A stretch of DNA of 63,144 nt from Gammaproteobacteria bacterium. GTDB lineage: Bacteria; Gemmatimonadota; Gemmatimonadetes; Longimicrobiales; Gaopeijiaceae. The stretch spans positions 1-63,144 of the forward strand of contig VXNP01000090.1 of NCBI GenBank assembly GCA_009840525.1, written 5' to 3'. Numbering within the stretch: position 1 is the first letter of the stretch; the number at the start of each line of letters is the position of its first letter. The position numbers and the translations under genes are program-made. The notes below the pieces were generated by a model. It was not told the origin of the DNA and searched no databases. It saw only the letters and a list, made by a program, of their open reading frames with translations. This document shows, in pieces, positions 33,860 to 41,348 of the stretch.

Positions 33860-34744
33860 TCGATTGGGCGCCCGCCGGGGGTGGGCGGCTGCGTGCCTTT
33901 CTCCCTGGTGCTCGCGCTTCTGCTGGGTACCGGCACCAACGCCAGCGCGCAGATCCCCCGGATTCCTCTCCCGCCGGAGTGGTCCAACTCCAGCGAGTTC
34001 AGCTTCATCCAGACCCGCGGCAACACCGAATCGACCACGTTCGGGCTCGCCAACGAGCTGATCACGGAATGGGAGAGGACCGAGACCAAACTGGAGTTCG
34101 GAGCGCTGCGCACCAACACCAGCCGCTTCAAGCGCTCCGCCATCGGCACCGCCGACGACTATCGGGTCGAAGAGGAGAGCGAGACCCGGGTATCCGCGGA
34201 GAACTACCACATCCGCTTCCGCGGCGACCGCGAGTTCTCGGAGCGGTCGTCGGTGTTCGGCCAGTTGGGATGGACCCGCAACACCTTCACGGGCATCGAT
34301 GGCCGCTACGTGCTGGTCGCCGGCATGTCGACACGCTGGTTGGAGGATGAAGTGCACCAGTTGCGCAGCTCCTACGGGCTCACCGTGACCAGGCAGGACG
34401 ACGTGGTGCCCGATCCCGACGCGGCCAACACCTTCATCGGACTCCAGGTCTCCGGCGAATACGAGATCCAGCTGACCGACAACACGGAGTTGAAGAGCAC
34501 CCTGGTGGTGGACGAGAACGGCTTCAATCCGGCGGACCTGCGCGCGGACTGGGTGACCTCGCTGGGCGTTTCGATGAGCGAGCACTTCGGCCTGCAGGCC
34601 AAGTTCCAGTACCAGTTCGACAACCGGCCGTCGCTGGTCGACGTTCCGCTCACCAGCATGCAGGGGGAGTCCGCGGGCAAGGTGCCCATCCCGCTGGACA
34701 AGTCGGATCGGGTGCTGACCATGGCTCTGGTGGTGAATTTCTAG
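33857..34744 (+). CDS. DUF481-family outer-membrane beta-barrel protein
   Basis: About 295 residues, with a signal peptide (hydrophobic FSLVLALLLGTGTNASAQ) and then amphipathic strands throughout, including SSEFSFIQTRGNTESTTFGL, and a final MALVVNF ending in Phe, as expected for an outer-membrane barrel. DUF481 proteins (YdiY type) are salt- or stress-induced barrels without known transport role. The start is uncertain: TTG 33857 gives a basic n-region and has GAGGG upstream, but GTG 33881 or 33893 are possible. A hairpin followed by a T-run lies 18 bp after the stop. Confidence 0.8.
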   Translation: MSIGRPPGVGGCVPFSLVLALLLGTGTNASAQIPRIPLPPEWSNSSEFSFIQTRGNTESTTFGLANELITEWERTETKLEFGALRTNTSRFKRSAIGTADDYRVEEESETRVSAENYHIRFRGDREFSERSSVFGQLGWTRNTFTGIDGRYVLVAGMSTRWLEDEVHQLRSSYGLTVTRQDDVVPDPDAANTFIGLQVSGEYEIQLTDNTELKSTLVVDENGFNPADLRADWVTSLGVSMSEHFGLQAKFQYQFDNRPSLVDVPLTSMQGESAGKVPIPLDKSDRVLTMALVVNF

Positions 34745-34761
34745 GACTGTTGCATTTGCGC

Positions 34762-34777
34762 AAACCTACGGGTTTTT
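34762..34777 (+). terminator. Short hairpin with T-run after the DUF481 gene
   Basis: AAACC-TACG-GGTTT (34762-34775) runs straight into TTTTT (34773-34777), 18 bp downstream of the DUF481 stop. The stem is only 5 bp, so it is a weak intrinsic terminator at best. Confidence 0.4.
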
Positions 34778-34824
34778 CGACTTTTTCAGGCCCGACAGTC
34801 GATCCGTTACATGGAGTAACCGAG

Positions 34825-36810
34825 ATGAAGATCCGTCCTGCCAGCGTCCTCTGCTTCCTCGCCCTTCTCGCGCTCGGCGCGCCGTCCCTCACCGCCCAGG
34901 AACCTGCGCGCATCGTCGTGGAGGAAGGGGTGCTCACCCTCGAGCCCGGTGAGAGCGGGCAGATCACGGCCAGCGTTGTCGATGCCGACGGGAACGCCGT
35001 CGATGCCCCGATCATGTACATGGCCCGGGGCGCGCGCGGGCGTCTGGACGTGAACAGAACCACCGGCGCCGTCGAGGCGGTGTACGGGGGTGACTACCTG
35101 GTGACGCTGATGGTCGCCACCGACCGCAACATCCGCGCGGAGATGACGGTCTCGGTGCCGTACCCGGCCCTCGACCGGGTCGAGATCTCGCCGGGCGGGA
35201 GCGGGCGCTTCTACGTGGGCACGGTGATGCGCCACCGGGCCACCGTGTACGACGCGGTCGACGATGTTCGCGGCGACGTGGAGCTGGGCTGGAGCACCAG
35301 CGACGAGTCGGTGGCCAGCGTCGACCGCTTCGGCGTGTTCAGCGCGCACGCGCCCGGCAGGGTCACCCTGACCGCGGCGGTCGAGGGCGTCGCCGGAGAA
35401 GTGGTCTACGACGTGGTCGCGAGCCCGGTCACCTCGATTTCGCTGTCGGGGAGCCAGGAGGTGGGCCGCACCGGCGACGTGATCCGCTTCGAGGCCGCGC
35501 CCATGGCGGGCAACGAGGCCAGCGACGTGCCCGTGACCTATTCGGTCGTGCCCTACGCGGACATCGAGGCCACCGCGGACTTCGCGCCGGCCGAAATCGA
35601 CCAGCAGGGCCGCTTCGTCGCGTACCGGCCGGGCGTGTACACGGTCATGGCCACCGTTCCGGGCCACTCTGCCAACCAGACGATCCGCATCGAGCCGCGC
35701 AACGTGAGCGAGACCGTTGAGTTCATCGGCCAGGGCGCCGTGCGCGACGTTCCCACCTCCGACCTGTGGGTGTGGGAGGGCGTCGACGGCCGCGACTACG
35801 CGATCACCGGCACATGGGGCGCCTATGGCGCGACCTACTGGTGGGACGTGACCGATCCGGCGGCTCCGGTCATGACCGATTCGCTGGTGGTGGACGCGCG
35901 CACCACCAACGACGTGAAGGTCTCCGAGGACGGCCGCGTCTGCGTGATCTCGCGCGAGGGCGCCTCCAACCGGCGCAACGGCATCGTCATCGTCGACTGC
36001 TCGGACCCGCGCAACGTGGAAATCCTCTCCACCTTCGACGACGAGTTGACCGGCGGGGTCCACAACGTCTTCGTCTACGACAACCACGTGTACGCGGTGA
36101 ACAACGGCGTCCGCTTCGACGTGATCAACATCGAGGACCCGACCAGCCCGCACCGGGTGGGCCGCTTCGAGCTGGACACCCCCGGCCACGGCATTCACGA
36201 CATCTGGATCGTCGACGGGATCGCCTACACCTCCAACTGGGCCGACGGGGTGGCGGTCATCGACGTGGGCGGCGGCGACCGGGGCGGCAGCCCTGCCAAC
36301 CCCGTGCTCATGACCCGTTTCGCCGACATCGGCGGGGCGACCCACGCAGCCTTCCCGTACTGGAGCCCGACCGGCCGCTTCTACATCTTCATGGGCGACG
36401 AGATCGGCCGCCCCGGCTTCAACGATCTGGACGCCGAGCGCACGCCCCCGCGCATGGCCGGCTACATCCACGTCGTCGACTTCACCGACCCCAACAACCC
36501 CGAAGAGGTCGCGCGTTACGAGATCCCGGAGGCCGGGTCGCACAACATGTGGATCGACGAAGACCGCCTTTACGCGGCCTACTACAACGGTGGCACCCGC
36601 GTCATCGACATCTCCGGGGAACTCAAGGGCAACCTGGGGCTGCAGGGCCGCGAGATCGCGCACTACGCCGCCAACGACCCCGACGCCTTCGTGCCCAACG
36701 CGCCCTTCAGCTGGGGCCCGCAGATCCACAAGGGCCACCTGTTCATCGCCGAGCACCACTCCGGGCTCTGGTCGGTCAGGCTGCAGCCGAGGAGGACGCT
36801 GGTTCCGTGA
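34825..36810 (+). CDS. Secreted protein with BIG2-like Ig domains and an LVIVD-type beta-propeller
   Basis: This 661-residue protein has a signal peptide (MKIRPASVLC, cleavage near SLTAQEP). Residues about 25-290 read as two or three bacterial Ig-like domains (LTLEPGESGQITASVVD; WSTSDESVASVDRFGVFSA is BIG2-like). From about 295 to the end, repeats such as GRDYAITGTWG, WWDVTDPAAP, GIVIVDCSDP and FDVINIEDPTSPHRVG mark an LVIVD-repeat propeller. No enzymatic residues are evident; a binding or adhesion role is likely. It is the first of three coupled genes: its stop overlaps the next start as GTGA. GGAG lies 9 nt before the ATG. Confidence 0.85.
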   Translation: MKIRPASVLCFLALLALGAPSLTAQEPARIVVEEGVLTLEPGESGQITASVVDADGNAVDAPIMYMARGARGRLDVNRTTGAVEAVYGGDYLVTLMVATDRNIRAEMTVSVPYPALDRVEISPGGSGRFYVGTVMRHRATVYDAVDDVRGDVELGWSTSDESVASVDRFGVFSAHAPGRVTLTAAVEGVAGEVVYDVVASPVTSISLSGSQEVGRTGDVIRFEAAPMAGNEASDVPVTYSVVPYADIEATADFAPAEIDQQGRFVAYRPGVYTVMATVPGHSANQTIRIEPRNVSETVEFIGQGAVRDVPTSDLWVWEGVDGRDYAITGTWGAYGATYWWDVTDPAAPVMTDSLVVDARTTNDVKVSEDGRVCVISREGASNRRNGIVIVDCSDPRNVEILSTFDDELTGGVHNVFVYDNHVYAVNNGVRFDVINIEDPTSPHRVGRFELDTPGHGIHDIWIVDGIAYTSNWADGVAVIDVGGGDRGGSPANPVLMTRFADIGGATHAAFPYWSPTGRFYIFMGDEIGRPGFNDLDAERTPPRMAGYIHVVDFTDPNNPEEVARYEIPEAGSHNMWIDEDRLYAAYYNGGTRVIDISGELKGNLGLQGREIAHYAANDPDAFVPNAPFSWGPQIHKGHLFIAEHHSGLWSVRLQPRRTLVP

Positions 36811-37991
36811 CGAAGGGCCTGTCGCGGCGCGGTCGCCGCGCCACGTCACACCGGCTCGCGGCCGCCGCGCTGCTGGCCGTGCTCGCCTTCGCGCCCGAAC
36901 CAGCCCAGGCGCAGTCGTACCGGGCCTACGTCGCCGCGGAGTCCGAGGACGAGGTCGCGGTGCTCGAGTTCACGCCCGAAGCCGGGCTCTCGGTGGAGAA
37001 GGTAATCCGGGTGGGCCGCTGGCCCGCCGAGATCGAGGGGCCGCACGGGATGTTCTTCGATCCGTCCGGCGAATACTGGTACCTGACGCTCGGGCACGGC
37101 TTCCCGAACGGCTATCTGCTCAAGTACGAGACCGGCCCGGACACGGTGGTGGCGGCGACCGAACTCGGTTTCTTCCCCGCGACCGTGTCCCTCACCCCCG
37201 ACGGCGTGCTGGCCTTCGCGGTCAACTCGAACTTCTACGGCGACCACGTCCCGAGCACGGTGTCGGTGGTGGACACCGAGGACATGTACGAGATCGAGCA
37301 GGTGACGACCTGCACCATGCCGCACGGATCGCGCATGTCGCCGGACGGCATGCACAATTACTCGGCCTGCATGATGGACGACCAGTTGGTGGAGATGTCC
37401 ACCTTCTCGCTGGAGGTGACCCGGCGGCTGAACCTCGTAACGGGAGAGCCGGTCGCCGAACCGGTCGCCCATGGCGCGGGGATGGGCGCTGGCGGGATGG
37501 CCGGCGGGACCACCGGTGACATGGCCGGCACGATGGGCGGCTCCGGCATGGCCGCCTGCTCGCCGACCTGGACCACCCTCTCCGGCGACGGGCGCTTCGT
37601 GTACGTGGCCTGCAACCGCGGCAACGAGATCGTCCAGGTGGACATCGAGTCCTGGAGGGTCGCCCGGCGCATCCCCGCTGACGGCGCGCCCTACAACCTG
37701 GCCCTCACCCACGACGGATCCCGCCTGCTCGCGACCCTCAAGGGCAGCGGCCACCTGGCGGTGTGGGACCTCGACACCGGCGAGCCGCTGGCGAAGATCG
37801 AGAGCACCCAGGAGGTTACGCACGGGGTCGTCGTGACGTCGGACAACCGCTTCGCCTTCGTCACCGTCGAAGGAATCGGGGGACAGCCGGGCATCGTCGA
37901 GGTCATCGACCTCGCGACCTACGAGCGAGTGGGCATGGCGGAGACAGGCAAGCAGGCCGGAGGCATCACGCTGGTTCCCGGAGCCGGCTAG
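36807..37991 (+). CDS. Secreted YVTN/cytochrome cd1-like beta-propeller protein with a Met/Gly-rich loop
   Basis: This 394-residue protein has a signal peptide (basic N-terminus, LAAAALLAVLAFAPEPAQAQ) and a seven-bladed-type propeller with repeating strands such as YVAAESEDEVAVLEF, VSLTPDGVLAFAVNS, TLSGDGRFVYVACNRG and LALTHDGSRLLATLKG. Between two blades (about residues 220-250, bases 37466-37557) it carries a Met/Gly/Ala-rich insertion with several methionines and His-Gly-Ala-Gly-Met, which could bind copper or simply be flexible. GTG 36807 overlaps the previous stop by 4 nt, and its own stop shares a base with the DUF2723 start, so all three genes are coupled. Confidence 0.85.
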   Translation: MTKGLSRRGRRATSHRLAAAALLAVLAFAPEPAQAQSYRAYVAAESEDEVAVLEFTPEAGLSVEKVIRVGRWPAEIEGPHGMFFDPSGEYWYLTLGHGFPNGYLLKYETGPDTVVAATELGFFPATVSLTPDGVLAFAVNSNFYGDHVPSTVSVVDTEDMYEIEQVTTCTMPHGSRMSPDGMHNYSACMMDDQLVEMSTFSLEVTRRLNLVTGEPVAEPVAHGAGMGAGGMAGGTTGDMAGTMGGSGMAACSPTWTTLSGDGRFVYVACNRGNEIVQVDIESWRVARRIPADGAPYNLALTHDGSRLLATLKGSGHLAVWDLDTGEPLAKIESTQEVTHGVVVTSDNRFAFVTVEGIGGQPGIVEVIDLATYERVGMAETGKQAGGITLVPGAG

Positions 37992-40261
37992 TGGCCTCGG
38001 GCAACACACCTCCCTACCGCTGGGCGGCCGGGGTGGCGGGCGCCGTGTTCGTCCTCTACGCGGCGACCGTGGCTCCCACCACGGCGTTCTGGGATACGAG
38101 CGAATACATCGCCACCGGGCACATGCTCGGCATCCCGCATCCCCCGGGGAACCCGCTCTTCGTCGTGCTCGCCCGCGCCTGGGACCTCCTGCTGGCTCCC
38201 CTGGGTATCTCGACCGCGGTCCGCATCAACCTGCTTTCGGCGGCAGTGAGCGCGGCCGCCCACGGGTTCTGGTTCCTCGTCGTCCATCATATCCTGCGCT
38301 TCTTTTCCTCCGACCGGCGCTTCCGGCTGGTGGGGGCGTGCGCGGCGGTCCTGATCAGCGCGACGGCGTTCACGGTCTGGAACCAGTCCAACGTGAACGA
38401 GAAGGTCTACACGGTCTCCCTCCTGACTATCGCTCTCCTGACCTGGCTCACCTTCCGCTGGCAGGAAAACCTCGGAAAGGGAAGGGAAGACAACCTCCTG
38501 GTATTGATGGCGTTCATCATGGCGCTCTCGGTGGGCAACCACCTCATGGCGCTGCTGGTGCTGCCGTCCCTCTTCCTTTTCATTCTCGCGGTGCGCGCGC
38601 GCACGCTCCTCAGCCCGCGCCTTTACGCGAGTTCGCTCGTGGCGGTCCTCCTCGGGCTTAGCATCCACCTCTTCCTCCCCATCCGCTCCGGCCTCGATCC
38701 GGTCATCAACGAGGCGCAGCCGACCTGCGAAGGGGTCTCCGACGCGCTGGTGAGCATCGCCACCTACGGCAACGCGGGATGCGAGGAGCTGTCGTCGGCG
38801 CTCAAGCGGGAGCAGTACGCCAAGCCGCCGCTGGTGCCGCGGCAGGCGCCGCTCCTCGCCCAGTACGGGAACTGGATGCAGTATTTCGACTGGCAGTGGG
38901 CCCGGGGCGTCGCCTTCGAGGACAACCGCTTTCCTCCAAGCCGGCTCCTCTTCACGCTGCTGTTCCTGGCGCTGGGCGCACTCGGCCTGCGCGAGCACTA
39001 CCGGAAAGACCGTGCCAGCTGGCTCTATCTGGCCTCGCTTTTCGGCATCCTCTCCGTCGGGCTGGTCTACTACCTGAACTTCAAGCTCGGGTACTCCTTC
39101 CCCGACCAAGGGATCGAGAAGGAAGTGCGCGAGCGGGACTACTTCTTCGTCGTCGGCTTCTCGGTCTGGGGCCTCATCTCGGGGATCGGCCTGGCGGGGC
39201 TGTGGAAGTCGCTTTCGAGAAGCCTGGGCTCGCTGAAGGCGGCCTCGCCGGTGCTCGTGCTGGCGCTGGTGCCTCTGTTTCTCAACCTCGAACGGGCGAG
39301 CCGGGAAGGCGACTATTCCGCGCGCGACTGGGCGTACAATCTGCTCATGAGCGTGGAACCCTACGCGCTCATCTTCACCAACGGCGACAACGACACCTTT
39401 CCGCTCTGGTACCTGCAGGAGGTGGAGGGCATCCGGCGCGATGTCGTCGTGGCGGTCACGTCGTACCTGAACACCGACTGGTACGTGAAGCAGTTGCGGG
39501 GCCTGAGCCGTCCCTGCGGTCCCGGCGAGGACCCGGACGCGGACCCGACCCGCATCCTCTGCCAGCGCCCGTACACGCCGGTGGGCACGGCGGCGCTGTA
39601 CACCGACAACCCGGCCTCGGCGCAGGCTGCGGGACTGGTGCCGCTGGTCCTGCGCGAACCGATCTCGCCCCCTGCGCGACCGGTGGTCAGCCCCGAGTTG
39701 ACCGACGACATGATCGAACGGGTCGTCATGACCGGCGTCGCGCCGCTCGCCGAGGAGCGCCGTTTTCGCCTGGGCCCGGTCACCGCAACGGTCGCGCAGG
39801 GACGCCTGATGCAGCCGTGGATGCAGTTCGCGCTGTCCTTCATCGCCAACTCCATCGACGACCGGCCCATCTACTTCGCCTCCGCCGTCGGAGCCCCGGA
39901 GGACATGGGGCTGCGCAGGTACATCGTCCGCCAGGGGGTGGCCTATCGGCTGTGGCCCGGAGACCCGGCGCCGCTGCAGGCCCGCGGGATCGCCCAGGTG
40001 GGTGACCCGAACCGGGTGTCGGGGGTCGGAGTCTGGGTCGACACCGAGCGCACGCGCACACTGGTGGACGAGGTGTACGTGCACCGGAGCGGTCTCCCCG
40101 ACGGGTGGGACTACTGGCGCGACCCCAGCAGCCTGGGGATTCCCACCTATTACGCCCTCGCCTACTTCGCCCTCTACCGCGAAGCCGGCCTGCGCGGCGA
40201 TACGGCAACCGCCAACCGGATGCTTGAGCGGATGGAGGCCTGGAACGAACTCGGGCTGTGA
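37991..40261 (+). CDS. DUF2723 multi-spanning GT-C-type glycosyltransferase
   Basis: This 756-residue membrane protein has about ten hydrophobic segments in the first 460 residues and a soluble C-terminal domain. The first loop contains the acidic catalytic-type motif FWDTSEYIATGHMLGIPHPPGNPLF split around residues 40-64, typical of DUF2723. The DUF2723 family includes human TMEM260, a protein O-mannosyltransferase acting on Ig-like domains. The C-terminal part has DGDNDTFPLWYLQEVEGIRRDV. GTG 37991 shares one base with the upstream TAG. Being coupled to a secreted Ig-domain protein makes that protein a plausible acceptor; this is inference. Confidence 0.87.
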   Translation: MASGNTPPYRWAAGVAGAVFVLYAATVAPTTAFWDTSEYIATGHMLGIPHPPGNPLFVVLARAWDLLLAPLGISTAVRINLLSAAVSAAAHGFWFLVVHHILRFFSSDRRFRLVGACAAVLISATAFTVWNQSNVNEKVYTVSLLTIALLTWLTFRWQENLGKGREDNLLVLMAFIMALSVGNHLMALLVLPSLFLFILAVRARTLLSPRLYASSLVAVLLGLSIHLFLPIRSGLDPVINEAQPTCEGVSDALVSIATYGNAGCEELSSALKREQYAKPPLVPRQAPLLAQYGNWMQYFDWQWARGVAFEDNRFPPSRLLFTLLFLALGALGLREHYRKDRASWLYLASLFGILSVGLVYYLNFKLGYSFPDQGIEKEVRERDYFFVVGFSVWGLISGIGLAGLWKSLSRSLGSLKAASPVLVLALVPLFLNLERASREGDYSARDWAYNLLMSVEPYALIFTNGDNDTFPLWYLQEVEGIRRDVVVAVTSYLNTDWYVKQLRGLSRPCGPGEDPDADPTRILCQRPYTPVGTAALYTDNPASAQAAGLVPLVLREPISPPARPVVSPELTDDMIERVVMTGVAPLAEERRFRLGPVTATVAQGRLMQPWMQFALSFIANSIDDRPIYFASAVGAPEDMGLRRYIVRQGVAYRLWPGDPAPLQARGIAQVGDPNRVSGVGVWVDTERTRTLVDEVYVHRSGLPDGWDYWRDPSSLGIPTYYALAYFALYREAGLRGDTATANRMLERMEAWNELGL

Positions 40262-40268
40262 GGTATCG

Positions 40269-40291
40269 GACTTAGTTCTATGGACTAAGTC
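40269..40291. terminator. Bidirectional hairpin between convergent genes
   Basis: GACTTAG (40269-40275) and CTAAGTC (40285-40291) form a perfect 7-bp stem with a 9-nt loop, 7 bp after the DUF2723 stop and 6 bp before the end of the convergent reductase gene. No T-run follows, so it is either a factor-assisted terminator or a protein site. Confidence 0.5.
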
Positions 40292-40297
40292 TACTCC

Positions 40298-41281
40298 TTA
40301 AACCGTCCCCTCCCGCACACCCTTGTCGAGCAGCGCCACCAGCGCCTGGATCGCGTCGACGCTCGGCGTCGGCACGCCCACCAGCCGGCCGAGCTCGGAA
40401 ACCACGCCGATAATGGCGTCGATCTCGAGCGAGCGGCCCGCCTCGACGTCCTGGAGCATCGAGGTCTTGTGCGCGCCCACTCGTTCGGCGCCCGCGATGC
40501 GCCGCTCGATCCCGACCCGGAATGTGATTCCCAGCTTGCCCGCCACCTCCTGGGCCTCCTCCATCAGCGTGCGCGCCAGTTGACGCGTGAGCGGATACTG
40601 GCAGATGTCCACCAGCGTGGCGCGGGTGAGGGCGCTGATCGGGTTGAACGAGAGGTTGCCCCAGAGCTTGAGCCACATCTCGGCGCGGATGTCCTCGATG
40701 ACGAACGACTTGAAGCCGGCGCGCGTGAGCAAGTCCACGAGCTGCTGGGCGCGCTCCGTGCGCGAGCCGTCCAGCTCGCCGATGGGGAAGCGGTTGCCCT
40801 CGGTGTGGCGCACCACCCCGGGCGATGCAATCTCGCCCGCAGGGAAGGTCACGGTGCCCACGATGTTGTCGACGGGGATGCTGTCGGCCAGGACGCCGTC
40901 GGGATCCAGCGACTGCAGCCTGTGCCCGGCGAACGGGCCGCCGTGCTTCTCGAAGTACCACCAGGGAAGGCCGTTCTGAACCGGGACGACCATCGTCTCG
41001 GAGCCGAGCATGCCGCGGACCCCCGGGGCCACCACCGGCAGCACCTGCGCCTTCACCGCCAGAATGACGAGGTCCTGCTCGCCCACGCCGTCCATGTCGC
41101 CGCGGGCGTCGAGCACGGCATGATGCTCGGAGCCGTCGGCCATGATCAGGCTGAGCCCGCCCTGCCGGATGGCGTCCAGGTGCGGACCCTGGTCGATGAC
41201 CGTCACATCCTCTCCCGCATTCGCCAATTTCACGGCGAGCAGTCCGCCGATGGCGCCCGCGCCCACCACGCAGATCTTCAT
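40298..41281 (-). CDS. Ketopantoate reductase (ApbA/PanE) family oxidoreductase
   Basis: This 327-residue protein starts with the NADP-binding MKICVVGAGAIGG and has the ApbA domains in order: AVKAQVLPVV, VPVQNGLPWW, RHTEGNRFPIGEL, and the C-terminal helical domain with EMWLKLWGNLSFNPISALT carrying the catalytic lysine. Asn in NGLPWW and the later SMLQDVEAGRSLEIDAIIG match PanE. The reference activity is 2-dehydropantoate to pantoate in CoA synthesis, but many paralogues reduce other 2-oxoacids, so the role is tentative. It lies 67 bp downstream of the M14 peptidase gene on the same strand. Confidence 0.85.
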   Translation of the reverse strand: MKICVVGAGAIGGLLAVKLANAGEDVTVIDQGPHLDAIRQGGLSLIMADGSEHHAVLDARGDMDGVGEQDLVILAVKAQVLPVVAPGVRGMLGSETMVVPVQNGLPWWYFEKHGGPFAGHRLQSLDPDGVLADSIPVDNIVGTVTFPAGEIASPGVVRHTEGNRFPIGELDGSRTERAQQLVDLLTRAGFKSFVIEDIRAEMWLKLWGNLSFNPISALTRATLVDICQYPLTRQLARTLMEEAQEVAGKLGITFRVGIERRIAGAERVGAHKTSMLQDVEAGRSLEIDAIIGVVSELGRLVGVPTPSVDAIQALVALLDKGVREGTV

Positions 41282-41348
41282 TCGGTCGTTCCCATGTTGA
41301 GATGGTGCCGGCGCGTATTCCGCCGGCGCGCGTTCCTTTCGTCGCTCT

